Notes: generated from the sequence alone by a model not told the origin. Counted from the stretch's first letter, positions 40,564 to 49,821 are shown. The stretch: 64,000 nucleotides of DNA from Vagococcus penaei (GCF_001998885.1 NZ_CP019609.1:496001-560000), one strand, 5' to 3'. Numbers and translations are program-made.

Positions 40564-40673
40564 AAGAAGCCCCCTAAAAAAGACTTAGACCATCTTTATT
40601 ATTGTAGCAAAGACTTGTAAAAAAGCCTATAAAAAAACGATAATTAAGGAGTTTTTTAAACTTTAACTAATAA

Positions 40674-40706
40674 AAAGAAAAAAGCCGTAGTCAAAACTAC
40701 GACTTT
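40674..40706 (-). terminator. Terminator after frr
   Basis: GCCGTAG and CTACGAC pair around a six-base loop, extended by A's against T's. The A-rich 40674-40683 provides the U-tract on the minus strand. Confidence 0.75.
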
Positions 40707-40718
40707 TGTTCATAAAAT

Positions 40719-41276
40719 CTAGACTTCTAAAAGTTCTTTTTCTTTCTCTGCGATAATCGCATCGATATTTTTAGTACTCGCATCAGTCAATGCTTGAACG
40801 TCTTTTTCTAAGCCACGTAAATCATCTTCTGTAATATCTTTTGATTTTTCTAATTTTTTCAATTCATCAATAGCATCGCGACGAATATTACGGACTGCTA
40901 TTTTAGCACTTTCACCATTTTTTCCAACTTCTTTAGCTAATTCTTTACGGCGTTCTTCTGTTAATTGTGGAATTACCAAACGAATAACTGTTCCATCATT
41001 AGCTGGACTAATCCCAATATCACTAGTTAAAATAGCTTTTTCGATATCACCAATAATTGATTTATCAAATGGCGTAATCATTAAGATTCTTGCTTCTGGA
41101 ATCGTAATTGATGACATTTGATTTAACGGTGTGGCAACACCATAATAATCAACAGTGATGCGGTCTAATAAACTAGCATTGGCACGACCAGCTCTGATTT
41201 GACCAAGGTCACGTTGTAAACTTTCTTCAGTTTTCGTCATTTTTTCTTTTGCATCATTTAAAATCATTGTTTGCAT
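40719..41276 (-). CDS. frr: Ribosome recycling factor
   Basis: A 185-residue cytoplasmic protein that splits post-termination ribosomes with EF-G. Conserved stretches: [41 protein letters not shown], and the C-terminal [21 protein letters not shown]. The ATG at 41276 lies 7 bases after AGGGGG, a site within the last pyrH codons; pyrH and frr are one base apart. Confidence 0.96.
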   Translation of the reverse strand: MQTMILNDAKEKMTKTEESLQRDLGQIRAGRANASLLDRITVDYYGVATPLNQMSSITIPEARILMITPFDKSIIGDIEKAILTSDIGISPANDGTVIRLVIPQLTEERRKELAKEVGKNGESAKIAVRNIRRDAIDELKKLEKSKDITEDDLRGLEKDVQALTDASTKNIDAIIAEKEKELLEV

Positions 41277-41277
41277 A

Positions 41278-42000
41278 TTATTTCCCCCTTACGGTTGTTC
41301 CGATTTGTTCACCTAATACAACACGTTTAATATTTCCTGGTTCATTTATGTTAAAGACAACTAATGGAATATCATTATCCATACTTAAACTACTTGCTGT
41401 AGAATCCATGACAGACAAACCTTTTGAAATCACATCTAAATGAGTTAATTCTTCAAATTTAGTTGCTGTTTTATCCAGTTTTGGATCAGCAGAATAAACA
41501 CCGTCAACGTTATTTTTAGCCATTAAAATAACATCTGCTCCAATTTCAACAGCACGTAATGCAGCAGTAGTATCCGTAGTGAAATATGGATTACCTGTAC
41601 CACCAGCAAAAATCACGACACGCTCTTTTTCTAAATGACGAATGGCGCGGCGTCTGATATATGGTTCAGCTATTTGACGCATTTCAATCGATGTTTGAAC
41701 TCGCGTTGGCACACCTAAATTTTCCAAAGTATCTTGTAACGCAAGTGCATTCATAACTGTCGCTAACATACCCATATAGTCCGCTTGAGAACGTTCCATA
41801 CCCATTTCTGCGCCAATTGTTCCTCTCCAGATATTTCCTCCACCAACAACAATTGAAATTTGTGTCCCTAAACTATGGACTTCTTTAATTTCTTTAACTA
41901 GTTCATTTACAATTGCTGGGCTGATGCCAAAACCTTTGTCACCTGCAAGAGCTTCGCCACTTACTTTTAATAAAATTCGTTGATACTTGGGTTTATTCAT
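41278..42000 (-). CDS. pyrH: UMP kinase
   Basis: A 240-residue amino-acid-kinase-family enzyme phosphorylating UMP to UDP. Motifs: [18 protein letters not shown] at the N-terminus, [10 protein letters not shown], and [20 protein letters not shown]. First gene of a pyrH-frr unit; a terminator separates it from tsf upstream, so it needs its own promoter in the 60 bases after that hairpin. Confidence 0.96.
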   Translation of the reverse strand: MNKPKYQRILLKVSGEALAGDKGFGISPAIVNELVKEIKEVHSLGTQISIVVGGGNIWRGTIGAEMGMERSQADYMGMLATVMNALALQDTLENLGVPTRVQTSIEMRQIAEPYIRRRAIRHLEKERVVIFAGGTGNPYFTTDTTAALRAVEIGADVILMAKNNVDGVYSADPKLDKTATKFEELTHLDVISKGLSVMDSTASSLSMDNDIPLVVFNINEPGNIKRVVLGEQIGTTVRGK

Positions 42001-42061
42001 TTTTGTTTACCTCCGCTTATTACTTAATTTAAAAACACGATGATTCTTATGAATTTTGTCT

Positions 42062-42103
42062 AAAAAAAAGAACGCATATATCATCTAATAATAATAAATG
42101 CGC
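42062..42103 (-). terminator. Terminator after tsf
   Basis: CGCAT and ATGCG with neighbouring A/T pairs form the stem; eight A's at 42062-42069 are the U-tract on the minus strand. Confidence 0.75.
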
Positions 42104-42122
42104 CCCTCCAATCAAAATCAAT

Positions 42123-43001
42123 CTATTTCATTTGATTTTTAACTTCATCAGCAAAGTTTTCTTCGCGTTTTTCAATTCCTTCTCCAACTTCAAAACGTAC
42201 AAATCCTTTAACAGTTGCACCTTTAGAGGCAGCATATTTTTCAACTGTCATATCTGGATCTTTAACGAATGGTTGGTCTAGTAAACAAATTTCAGATAAG
42301 AATTTGCTCATACGGCCTTCAACCATTTTTTCAACGATGTTAGCTGGTTTGCCTTCGTTAAGTGCTTGTTCAGTTAGAACTTTTTTCTCGTGTTCTAATT
42401 CTTCAGCAGATACTTGATCTTTGTTGATGTAACGAGGGTTAATAGCCGCTACGTGCATTGAAATATCTTTAGCAACTGTTTCATCTGTTGTTCCATCAAC
42501 AACTGTTAATACAGCAATACGTCCACCCATGTGTAAGTATCCGCCGAAAGCAGCGTTATCAGATTTTTCAACAATTTCGAAACGACGGAAGCTAATTTTT
42601 TCACCGATAACAGTTGTTGCTTCGATTAAATCAGATTCGATTGTTCCACTTGCAGTTTTAATTTTCATTGCTTCGTCCATGTCAGCTGGTTTATTTTCAG
42701 CTACTAATTTAGCGATTTCTTGTACTAAATTTTGGAATTTTTCATTTTTTGCAACAAAGTCTGTTTCAGAGTTAACTTCAACGATTGCTGCAACATTACC
42801 ATCCACATAAACGTTTGCTAAACCTTCAGCAGCGATACGGTCATTTTTCTTACCAGCTTTGGCCATACCTTTTTCTCTTAACAAATCAATAGCTGATTCA
42901 ATATTACCTTCAACTTCAACTAACGCGCGTTTAGCGTCCATCATACCAGCGCCTGTACGGTCACGTAATTCTTTTACTAAAGAAGCAGAAATTTTACTCA
43001 T
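42123..43001 (-). CDS. tsf: Elongation factor Ts
   Basis: A 292-residue guanine-nucleotide exchange factor for EF-Tu. N-terminal UBA-like part ([23 protein letters not shown]) and the core motif [11 protein letters not shown] are present. ATG at 43001 lies 9 bases after AGGAGG; the TTG at 43019 overlaps that site and is rejected. Cotranscribed with rpsB through a structured intergenic region. Confidence 0.96.
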   Translation of the reverse strand: MSKISASLVKELRDRTGAGMMDAKRALVEVEGNIESAIDLLREKGMAKAGKKNDRIAAEGLANVYVDGNVAAIVEVNSETDFVAKNEKFQNLVQEIAKLVAENKPADMDEAMKIKTASGTIESDLIEATTVIGEKISFRRFEIVEKSDNAAFGGYLHMGGRIAVLTVVDGTTDETVAKDISMHVAAINPRYINKDQVSAEELEHEKKVLTEQALNEGKPANIVEKMVEGRMSKFLSEICLLDQPFVKDPDMTVEKYAASKGATVKGFVRFEVGEGIEKREENFADEVKNQMK

Positions 43002-43051
43002 TATCAATATCCTCCTCAAATTTTAAACACATATTATGGTAGTCATTTTAA

Positions 43052-43119
43052 ACAAAAACTGTCTTAGACAACAAAGTCAGTGGCTACTTTGTTCACCTTG
43101 ACCCCGCAGCCTAAGACAG
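43052..43119 (-). terminator. rpsB-tsf intergenic two-level hairpin (attenuator-like)
   Basis: On the minus strand CTGTCTTAG (43119-43111) pairs with CTAAGACAG (43067-43059), enclosing a second stem AACAAAGT/ACTTTGTT, and is followed by TTTTTGTTT. It looks like an intrinsic terminator between two genes that normally share an operon, so it should reduce tsf expression relative to rpsB. Confidence 0.7.
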
Positions 43120-43143
43120 CCAATTATTAGTAATTAATTATTA

Positions 43144-43929
43144 TTAAGCGTTTTTGCCTTCAACAACTTCAACGATTTCTTCGATTGAAGGTGCTTCTTC
43201 AGAAACTTCTTCCGTTGCAACAAACGTTTCTTCAACGACTTCATCTTCACCTTGACGGCCTTCGATGAATGCGTCTGCCATTTTACCAGAAATTAATTTC
43301 ACGGCGCGGATAGCGTCATCGTTAGATGGGATTACAACATCGATCTCATCTGGATCACAGTTAGTATCAACCATAGCAACGATTGGAATATTTAATTTTT
43401 GAGCTTCTTGAACAGCAATACGTTCTTTACGAGGGTCAACAATAAACATTACGTCTGGAATTCTTGGCATATCAGCGATACCACCTAAGAATTTTTCTAA
43501 ACGTTCACGTTCTTTGTTTAATCCAGCAACTTCTTTTTTAGGAAGAACATCAAAGATACCTTCTTCTTCCATTCTTGAAATTTCTTTCAAGCGAGCAATA
43601 CGTTTTTGGATTGTATCCCAGTTAGTTAAAGTTCCACCTAACCAACGGTGGTTAATATAGTATTGACCAGCGCGAGTTGCTTCTTCTTTAATTGCTTCTT
43701 GTGCTTGTTTTTTTGTTCCAACAAACAATGCAATGCCGCCATCTTCAGCAACATTTTTCATATAGTTATATGCATCGTCTACTAAACGAACTGTTTTTTG
43801 TAAATCGATGATATAAATACCATTTCTTTCAGTGAAGATGTATTTCTTCATTTTTGGGTTCCAACGACGAGTTTGGTGACCAAAATGTACACCAGCTTCT
43901 AAAAGTTGTTTCATTGAGATTACTGCCAT
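43144..43929 (-). CDS. rpsB: 30S ribosomal protein S2
   Basis: A 261-residue small-subunit protein, starting [27 protein letters not shown], with [14 protein letters not shown] and the C-terminal acidic tail. ATG at 43929 follows GGAGG by 9 bases; upstream in-frame codons to 43977 are in the leader. Driven by a near-consensus promoter at 44065-44093, leaving a leader of about 130 bases that may be regulatory. First gene of the rpsB-tsf operon. Confidence 0.96.
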   Translation of the reverse strand: MAVISMKQLLEAGVHFGHQTRRWNPKMKKYIFTERNGIYIIDLQKTVRLVDDAYNYMKNVAEDGGIALFVGTKKQAQEAIKEEATRAGQYYINHRWLGGTLTNWDTIQKRIARLKEISRMEEEGIFDVLPKKEVAGLNKERERLEKFLGGIADMPRIPDVMFIVDPRKERIAVQEAQKLNIPIVAMVDTNCDPDEIDVVIPSNDDAIRAVKLISGKMADAFIEGRQGEDEVVEETFVATEEVSEEAPSIEEIVEVVEGKNA

Positions 43930-44058
43930 GTTTTGTTTCCTCCGATTTGGTTTGTATTTTCCTCTTTTGATTCTCAACTTTAACAGGAACTACTAAGCGT
44001 AGCACCACCTGATAAATCAAATCAAAATGTGGATTAATGTGTAGTTAGACCACACACC
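43930..44058 (-). promoter_or_regulatory. rpsB 5' leader, possible ribosomal-protein autoregulation
   Basis: About 130 transcribed bases between the promoter and rpsB. The minus strand shows GTGTGGTCTAACTACAC (arms GTGTGG/ near ACTACAC) close to the transcript start and a stretch CAGGTGGTGCTACGC further on, arrangements that could form stems. Leaders of S2 genes are often regulated by S2; here that is inference. Confidence 0.4.
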
Positions 44059-44064
44059 TCAATC

Positions 44065-44093
44065 ATTATACTGTATCTTTTATTTATTTGCAA
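44065..44093 (-). promoter_or_regulatory. rpsB promoter
   Basis: Minus strand TTGCAA (44093-44088), 17-base spacer, TATAAT (44070-44065). Near-consensus SigA promoter for rpsB-tsf. Confidence 0.85.
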
Positions 44094-44161
44094 CACGGAA
44101 CTCTGACTTTTATCAACTTTATACTTTATTGTTATGTCCAAACACTCTTAGCGATAAATTT

Positions 44162-44189
44162 TTGCTTATTAAAAAAATAGTTATATAAT
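44162..44189 (+). promoter_or_regulatory. Promoter of the histidine phosphatase gene
   Basis: TTGCTT (44162-44167), 16-base spacer, TATAAT (44184-44189); the gene starts 33 bases after it. Divergent from the rpsB promoter. Confidence 0.75.
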
Positions 44190-44222
44190 AGTAATTACTT
44201 TAGGATGAAAGGAATTTGTTGA

Positions 44223-44846
44223 ATGACTACTTTTTATTGCGTGAGACATGGTAAAACAGAATTTAACCGAGATGAAATTTTTCAAGGAGGTCTAGTTGAC
44301 TCTCCACTATTGCCCGAAGGAATAGAAGGGGCAACATTAGCAGGTAAAGCGTTAAAGTCGATTTCTTTTGATCAAGTCGTGGTTAGTCCACAAAAACGGG
44401 CGCAAGATACGGCTTTAGCCATTATCAATCAACACTCTGAGCCTTTGACTATCAATACTCTTGAACATTTACGAGAAATGACATTTGGTGAATGGGATGG
44501 AAAAAAACAAGCAGATTACGAAAACCATCCACAATTTATATCATTAGTGAATGCACCAAATTTATATGATCCATCTGAGTTTGGTGGCGAAACGTATGAA
44601 GCTTTAATTGATCGAACAACGAATGTTTTCCGTACCCTAGCGACAGACTATCCCGACGACACAATTTTAGTTGTCGCGCATGGATTAACTCTTTTAGCTA
44701 GTTTACATTCATTAACTGGTGGAAAAGTTGCTGATATCAGAAAAAATGGTTTCTTGGATAACACTAGTATTACTGTTATGGAACACAATATAGACACTGA
44801 TAGCTTTACAATAACTGACTGGAATAATACCAATCATTTAAATTAG
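44223..44846 (+). CDS. Histidine phosphatase (phosphoglycerate mutase-like)
   Basis: A 207-residue cytoplasmic enzyme of the histidine phosphatase clan. The phosphate-accepting His is in the RHG motif of YCVRHGKTEFN (about residue 8); the second His is in LVVAHGLTLLASL, and REMTFGEWDG is the usual Glu-containing segment. The family spans cofactor-dependent mutases and phosphatases such as PhoE; this sequence looks like a phosphatase rather than the true glycolytic mutase. AAAGGAA precedes the ATG. Confidence 0.88.
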   Translation: MTTFYCVRHGKTEFNRDEIFQGGLVDSPLLPEGIEGATLAGKALKSISFDQVVVSPQKRAQDTALAIINQHSEPLTINTLEHLREMTFGEWDGKKQADYENHPQFISLVNAPNLYDPSEFGGETYEALIDRTTNVFRTLATDYPDDTILVVAHGLTLLASLHSLTGGKVADIRKNGFLDNTSITVMEHNIDTDSFTITDWNNTNHLN

Positions 44847-44916
44847 TAATACCTTTTCCTCTTTATTCGTGCTAAACTAGCTTAGTTGACTTTTAGACTT
44901 AGAAGGGGAAATTTTT

Positions 44917-45504
44917 ATGAGGAAAAAAATCAATTTCATCTTACAACATTTTGATCGACTTGATTGGTCATTATACGCAGTAACATTTGGGACTTTTTGC
45001 TTAAGCATTGTATCATTTATTAACTTTAATGCTTCTTTAAAAAGTTTTATTGTACCAATTGGCATGCTGGCTATTTTTACAGGTTTTTTAAGCTTTGTTT
45101 TCTTTTACCGAGTATGCACGTTTCTATCTATTACAGATGCTAAATATTTGTACTTGATTCATGCGTTTATTAGTATTAGCCTCGGTTTAAGCATGATTTT
45201 CAACTTATTTACCAATATACCTGTTGCCACTTTTTTAATTACATTGTGGCTAATTATCAATACGTTGATTCATTTGGCGATTACACTTTTAGTTGAAAAA
45301 AACACACTTAAAAATGGCATAATTGAAAGAGTCCTTTCAGGTGCCTGCTTAATTTTAGCCATTGCTATTAATATTAATGGGTTAACCAAATATATTCACG
45401 TACCTATTTTAATTGGCTTTTACCTATTATTGAGTAGTCTAATTTTGCTGATAACTTATATTTTGCCAAATTATAAAAAAATAAAAGACAATACCCTGTC
45501 ATAA
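44917..45504 (+). CDS. Six-segment membrane protein of unknown function
   Basis: A 195-residue hydrophobic protein with about six predicted membrane helices. It starts RKKINFILQHFDRLDWSLYAV; no active-site motif is visible. The arrangement of paired helices recalls HdeD/DUF308-like proteins, but I cannot assign it. GAAGGGG precedes the ATG. Its last nine codons are formed by the 30-base terminator-like repeat that became the target of the IS1182-like element; the stop (45502-45504) is inside that repeat, so the protein is unchanged but its terminator has been split from its T-run. Confidence 0.75.
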   Translation: MRKKINFILQHFDRLDWSLYAVTFGTFCLSIVSFINFNASLKSFIVPIGMLAIFTGFLSFVFFYRVCTFLSITDAKYLYLIHAFISISLGLSMIFNLFTNIPVATFLITLWLIINTLIHLAITLLVEKNTLKNGIIERVLSGACLILAIAININGLTKYIHVPILIGFYLLLSSLILLITYILPNYKKIKDNTLS

Positions 45505-46973
45505 GGATATTGTCTCAGATTGAAGACAAACCAGTTGCTCATAAAGGGTAATTGGTTTGTTTTTTTGTATCTTATCATTATTTTTGATAAAATTCCCAAA
45601 ATAGATAAAAAAATAGAGCCCTTCAGGTCTCTTAATTTAAGCATTTTTGCTAATTTTTTAATGTTAAGGCATGCGAAAGTGAGCCCAATTTTCATGTGCA
45701 TTTTTTCTTTCCCAATTAAATTAGTGTAACGTAAGCCATGAAATTCTTTTGCCGTTCCAAATAATCGCTCAATTGTTTGTTTTCGATTATTATATATAGC
45801 TTTCATTCCAAGGGAATGACGTATGTCTTCACAACGTTCCATATCATTTTCCCATAAATGTCGTTGAATTAATTTCCTCTTTTCTTTTGACTCAGTACAA
45901 TAGGCAATCAAAGGGCATTGACTACAATCAGACGTATTACTTTTGTATTCACGATATCCGTCTCTGTTAGTTGTTGTATAGCTTAAAATTTTCACATTAG
46001 GGCAGATATATTGATCGTAGTATTCATCGTAAACATAATCATGTTTTTTATAAAATCCTTTTTTGGTCATAGGTCTTTTATATGGAAAAATAGGTGTTAA
46101 ATTATTTTGAAATAATAAATGGGCTATACCAGGTGTTTTGTATCCAGCGTCCATTACTAATTTATCTAAGGTAAAGTGACTTTGTAATTTATTATAGATA
46201 TCGATGAATGTCCGACTATCATGTTGATTACCAGGATGAGTTGTATATCCTAAAACCCAACCATTCTTGTCACATGCTACTTGTGCAGCATAAGCAAAAA
46301 CCTGTTTATGCTCTCCTTTATGGAACCAACCACTCTCATCATCTGTTTTACTAATTTTTTTATGTTTTACCTGATTTTCACTTTCCTCTCTTCTTTTTAA
46401 GGGCTTTTTTAATCTTTTTTCTCTATCTATTTCAACTTCTTTTTGTAGTGATTCCACATAAAAAAGAGTTTCTTCAGTAACTTCGTTACTTTCATATTTT
46501 TTATTATTTGCATGTGCTTTTATATGAGTACCATCAATAAATACTTCAGAAGTATCCACTAATTCAGCTTCAATACACTGTTCTAATATGCCGTAAAATA
46601 TTTGTTCAAAGATATCTGTACCACGAAATCTTCTAGAATAATTTTTGCCAAAGGTTGAGAAGTGAGGAACAGCATCTTCGATATCCAAACCTAAAAACCA
46701 GCGATAAGCCATGTTAACCTCAACATCTTTAATAGTTTGTCTCATACTTTTTATACCATAAAGATACTGAATCAACGGAAGTTTAATTAATAGAACCGGA
46801 TCTATACTAGGGCGGCCATTTGATTCATCGTATTTATCTTCAACTAACTTATAAATAAAATTAAAATCTACATATTTATCAATATCTCTTAATAGATGTT
46901 CCTTGGGAACTAAATCTTCTAGAGAATAAAAACCAATTTGATTACGTTTGCTCATATCTTGTTTTTTTAGCAT
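45471..46973 (-). CDS. IS1182-family transposase
   Basis: A 500-residue DDE transposase. N-terminal MSKRNQIGFYSLEDLVPKEH is a typical IS1182/IS1182-like start, followed by GRPSIDPVLLIKLPLIQYLYG, the first acidic residue in EVFIDGTHIKAHANN, DAGYKTPGIAHLL, and a C-terminal NRKQTIERLFGTAKEFHGLRYTN with the catalytic Glu. A Cys cluster (SDCSQCPLIAYC) lies in the middle. AAAAGGAG lies 8 bases before the ATG at 46973. Oddity: no stop exists inside the IS. The frame crosses the left IS end at 45516 and takes about 15 codons including the stop from the target DNA. Confidence 0.93.
   Translation of the reverse strand: MLKKQDMSKRNQIGFYSLEDLVPKEHLLRDIDKYVDFNFIYKLVEDKYDESNGRPSIDPVLLIKLPLIQYLYGIKSMRQTIKDVEVNMAYRWFLGLDIEDAVPHFSTFGKNYSRRFRGTDIFEQIFYGILEQCIEAELVDTSEVFIDGTHIKAHANNKKYESNEVTEETLFYVESLQKEVEIDREKRLKKPLKRREESENQVKHKKISKTDDESGWFHKGEHKQVFAYAAQVACDKNGWVLGYTTHPGNQHDSRTFIDIYNKLQSHFTLDKLVMDAGYKTPGIAHLLFQNNLTPIFPYKRPMTKKGFYKKHDYVYDEYYDQYICPNVKILSYTTTNRDGYREYKSNTSDCSQCPLIAYCTESKEKRKLIQRHLWENDMERCEDIRHSLGMKAIYNNRKQTIERLFGTAKEFHGLRYTNLIGKEKMHMKIGLTFACLNIKKLAKMLKLRDLKGSIFLSILGILSKIMIRYKKTNQLPFMSNWFVFNLRQYPYDRVLSFIFL
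45486..45515. repeat. Target-site duplication, left copy (30 bp, palindromic)
   Basis: AGACAATACCCTGTCATAAG and GATATTGTCT follow each other here, identical to 47051-47080. The sequence is a hairpin (AGACAATA / TATTGTCT) that forms the bidirectional terminator between the membrane protein gene and the MBL gene. Confidence 0.92.
45526..45566 (+). terminator. Inward-facing terminator near the left IS end
   Basis: ACAAACCAGTT pairs with AATTGGTTTGT (11 bp, one G-T) and is followed by TTTTTT. It stops plus-strand transcripts entering from the membrane-protein gene and lies within the transposase 3' end. Confidence 0.8.
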
Positions 46974-47003
46974 GGAAGCAACTCCTTTTCTCTATTTTAC
47001 CAA

Positions 47004-47042
47004 GAAAAAAAGACAAAGTATCAAATTTTTGATACTTTGTCT
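47004..47042 (-). terminator. Inward-facing terminator near the right IS end
   Basis: AGACAAAGTATCAAA and TTTGATACTTTGTCT (47011-47042) form a perfect 15-bp stem, followed on the minus strand by a run of T's. It stops transcripts from the MBL gene 30 bases before the transposase start. Confidence 0.85.
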
Positions 47043-47050
47043 ACAGTCTG

Positions 47051-47080
47051 AGACAATACCCTGTCATAAGGATATTGTCT
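47051..47080. repeat. Target-site duplication, right copy (30 bp, palindromic)
   Basis: Identical to 45486-45515. Here the hairpin keeps its plus-strand T-run (47080-47085) but lies behind the IS, so it now mainly abuts the MBL gene. Confidence 0.92.
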
Positions 47081-47086
47081 TTTTTC

Positions 47087-47716
47087 TTAGTTAAAAAATG
47101 GGTTAGTTTGTTTTTCTTTACCAATTGTTGTCGGCTCTCTATGTCCAGGATACACAACCATCTCATCCGGCAAAGTAAATAACTCACGTTGGATACTATC
47201 AAGTAGTGTCTGACTATCTCCAAATGGTAAGTCAGTCCTGCCAATACTTCCACTAAACAGAGCATCTCCAGAAACAACAAATTCATCAAAAATAAAACTC
47301 ACACTACCGGGAGAATGACCTGGTGTTGGGACAACTTTAAACCCTAAATCACCAATTTTATAAGTGTCGTAATCAATAAATTCAAACTCAGCTGGCTGAA
47401 CAATGATGTCAGGCATGTCATCGTGTTTAAAAAGACCAGAAAAATTTAATTTTGGATCTGTTAACCATTCTTGCTCAATTGGACTAATGTAAACAGGTAC
47501 ATCATATGTTTTGCGTAATTCTTCCACAGCACCAATATGATCATAATGCGCATGCGTGATAAGAATAGCTTTAGGACGAGCATTGATTTTAGCAATCTCT
47601 GCTTTAATTTTTTCGGCATCATTGCCTGGGTCAACAATAAGTAATGTATTTCCACCATATATTAAGTAGCAATTTTCTTCGATTTGTCCAGTAATAATTT
47701 GTTTTACATGTGTCAT
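47087..47716 (-). CDS. MBL-fold metallo-hydrolase (glyoxalase II-like)
   Basis: A 209-residue cytoplasmic hydrolase of the metallo-beta-lactamase fold. The zinc motif THAHYDH (about 53-59), TPGHSPGSVSF with the third His, GDALF with the bridging Asp, and YPGHREPTTIGKEKQTNPFF near the C-terminus are present. This is the YqgX/GloB-like group; the substrate (a thioester or similar) is not known from sequence. The gene ends in front of the 30-bp repeat; its terminator hairpin is retained but its U-tract was replaced by the IS end. Confidence 0.9.
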   Translation of the reverse strand: MTHVKQIITGQIEENCYLIYGGNTLLIVDPGNDAEKIKAEIAKINARPKAILITHAHYDHIGAVEELRKTYDVPVYISPIEQEWLTDPKLNFSGLFKHDDMPDIIVQPAEFEFIDYDTYKIGDLGFKVVPTPGHSPGSVSFIFDEFVVSGDALFSGSIGRTDLPFGDSQTLLDSIQRELFTLPDEMVVYPGHREPTTIGKEKQTNPFFN

Positions 47717-47870
47717 TCTATTACCTCCAATAGTCTAATGTCTACATTATAAAGGAAAATTGTATAATAGTAAAAAAGGATGCACTTCTCACAAGTAAAC
47801 AATGATATCTCTTAGTGATTTTTATGATAAACTAATAGTAACTCTAAAATACAAAAAAGGTGTAAAAAAT

Positions 47871-49254
47871 ATGACAACTAAATTAGCTTCCAATAAACGT
47901 TTGAACTTTCGCTTTATCTCGTTTGTTATGACAAATGGTATGAATACGTTCCCAATTTTGATTTTATCGCAATTTTTTTTACAGCACAAACGCTTAGAAA
48001 CCTTTGTTTTACCTTTAATTATGTTTTATTGTTTTAAAACTACCACTCTCTTTTTAATTCGCCTAAAACCAGTTAGCATGCCTTTTTTACTTAAAGCATC
48101 ATTAACGTTTGGCCTAGTCGGCTGTAGTTTAGGTGTCCTTTCTGACTTGCTAGCTTCATCAAATATGGTACTAATTTTAGCAATTTTTGCTGGGATTTGC
48201 TTAGGGATTTGCTCTGGGACACTTATGCCAAGTTACTTTACTATTCAATTTCATGAAAAAACACTTAATAATTTTGGTTCAAGTGCCAAAGATCAAGTAC
48301 GTTCACTCGCTTATGCCATTGTTTTACTAAGCTTATTAATTACATTTTCTCATCATTCTTTAGTTGCCGCGTTTTTATTTTTGGGCTTAAATTTAGTTGC
48401 CTTATCCATTGTATTGACTGCTTATCCTAGCTATCATTTGACAGATGACACGCCATATCCAACTTATTCGTTGATTGAAACACTCTTTTTATTTATCGTT
48501 GGCTTCTTCTCCATTTTTATTCTTAAAAGTGCTAAAAAAATTGATATGGGTGACCTTATTTTTCCACTATTAGTTTTTTTAATTTTGATTGCCGCTCTTT
48601 ATTTACTCTATGTTTTATTTTTAAAAAAAAGACCGGAAATTACCCTTATCATTGACCGGCGTGATTATATTCAAAGGCATGCTGACTAATTATATTTTTG
48701 TATTTTGTACATTTTATCAGTTATTATACCGAGGACCTTATGCCTTTTACGCTGTTTATATTGTCTATTTAATCGCAACAATTGTGGCTCCTTTTGTTAC
48801 TAAATTGATGACTAAAAATTTTCCGAGTTTATCCACTCGGACCTTTTTAATCAGACTATTTATCGTTAGTTTTTTATTATTAGCCAATCATTTTTCATTT
48901 TTTGCAGGTGTGTTCTTACTAAGTCTTGCCAGTGCCCAGTTAAACCATCATCTGAATGTCATTAGCTATCACTTACCTATCTTGCCACAAGATTATCGAC
49001 TCATTGCTAAGTATCGCCTAAATAATATTGGGTCAATATTACAACAAATTATCGTCTTTTTTACACTTTACATGGTAACAATTTGGTTAAACAGCCTGTC
49101 GTTTACGCAAATGCTACAAGATTATAGCACTAAAACAGTAAACACCGAGACACTATTTCCACTAGTTGTGACCAATTTGATTCTATTGGGCTTATTTACA
49201 TTATTCATTCCAATTATTAACCAATCATTCAAAAATCCTCAAGATTTTCATTAA
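47871..49254 (+). pseudogene. MFS-like membrane transporter, split by a frameshift
   Basis: Two overlapping frames make one roughly 460-residue protein with about 12 membrane segments. The first frame runs from ATG 47871 (MTTKLASNKRLNFRFIS; AAAGGTG ahead of it) to a stop at 48689; the second takes over near 48652 and ends at 49254 (IINQSFKNPQDFH). The switch is explained by one extra A in the A8 run at 48623-48630: with seven A's it reads LFLKKDRKLPLSLTGVIIFK and continues into GMLTNYIFVFCTF. Substrate unknown. It is either a recent inactivating slip, a slippage-controlled gene, or a sequencing error. Confidence 0.75.
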
Positions 49255-49309
49255 AATAAGACAAGTGCGTAACTGTTAATCTCAATTAGCTACGCACTTG
49301 TCTTATTTT
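49253..49309. terminator. Bidirectional terminator between the MFS gene and PTS IIA
   Basis: AAAATAAGACAAGTGCGTA pairs perfectly with TACGCACTTGTCTTATTTT. A's on the left and T's on the right serve both convergent genes. Confidence 0.88.
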
Positions 49310-49821
49310 TATGCTTTTAATGTTGCTTGACCAACTGCTTGACTTGGTTCAACAGGGCCTAGTGTGTTAACAGTTAACTCTTCATTGCCACTTGTGAAGA
49401 TAACAATCAAATCATTGTCTTTCTCAGCTGTAGCTAGCGCTTCTAAATCAACAGTTGCTAAAAGAGTGTCACCCGTTACACGATCGCCCTCTTTTACATG
49501 AACATCAAATGGTTTCCCATCTAATTCAACTGTATTAATACCCATATGGAGTAGCACTTCAATCCCACTATCCATCTTAATACCGATTGCATGCTTTGTG
49601 GGGAAGACATTTAAAATCTCACCAGTTACTGGTGAGTAGACAGCACCTTCAGTTGGAACAACAGCATATCCATCCCCCATCATTTTTTCAGAAAATACTG
49701 GATCTTTAACATCAGTAATCGCGATTAATTTACCTTTAGCAACAGCATAGACTTGGTTGTCTACTACAACTTCTGGCTCAGTCGCAGACTCTTTTTTATT
49801 TTTTTTGAAAAAATTAAACAT
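49309..49821 (-). CDS. PTS glucose-type IIA protein (Crr-like, stand-alone)
   Basis: About 170 residues, a soluble phosphocarrier that passes phosphate from HPr to a IIB domain. The two active-site His are in VFPTKHAIGIK and EVLLHMGINTVEL, with TEGAVYSPVTGEIL before them. A short Lys-rich N-terminus (FNFFKKNKKES) precedes the domain. Since no IIBC domain is encoded next to it, it probably serves permeases elsewhere, and may act in carbon signalling as in other bacteria. ATG at 49821 is preferred to the GTG four codons upstream that overlaps the AGGAG site. Confidence 0.9.
   Translation of the reverse strand: MFNFFKKNKKESATEPEVVVDNQVYAVAKGKLIAITDVKDPVFSEKMMGDGYAVVPTEGAVYSPVTGEILNVFPTKHAIGIKMDSGIEVLLHMGINTVELDGKPFDVHVKEGDRVTGDTLLATVDLEALATAEKDNDLIVIFTSGNEELTVNTLGPVEPSQAVGQATLKA

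Larger units (their letters stand above)
45516..47050. mobile_element. Complete IS1182-like insertion sequence, 1535 bp
   Basis: Bounded by 15-base imperfect inverted repeats: CAGATTGAAGACAAA on the left and CAGACTGTAGACAAA (reverse complement of the right end). Flanked by an identical 30-bp repeat on both sides. It has one transposase gene, and an inward-facing terminator near each end. The absence of decay suggests recent insertion. Confidence 0.9.
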
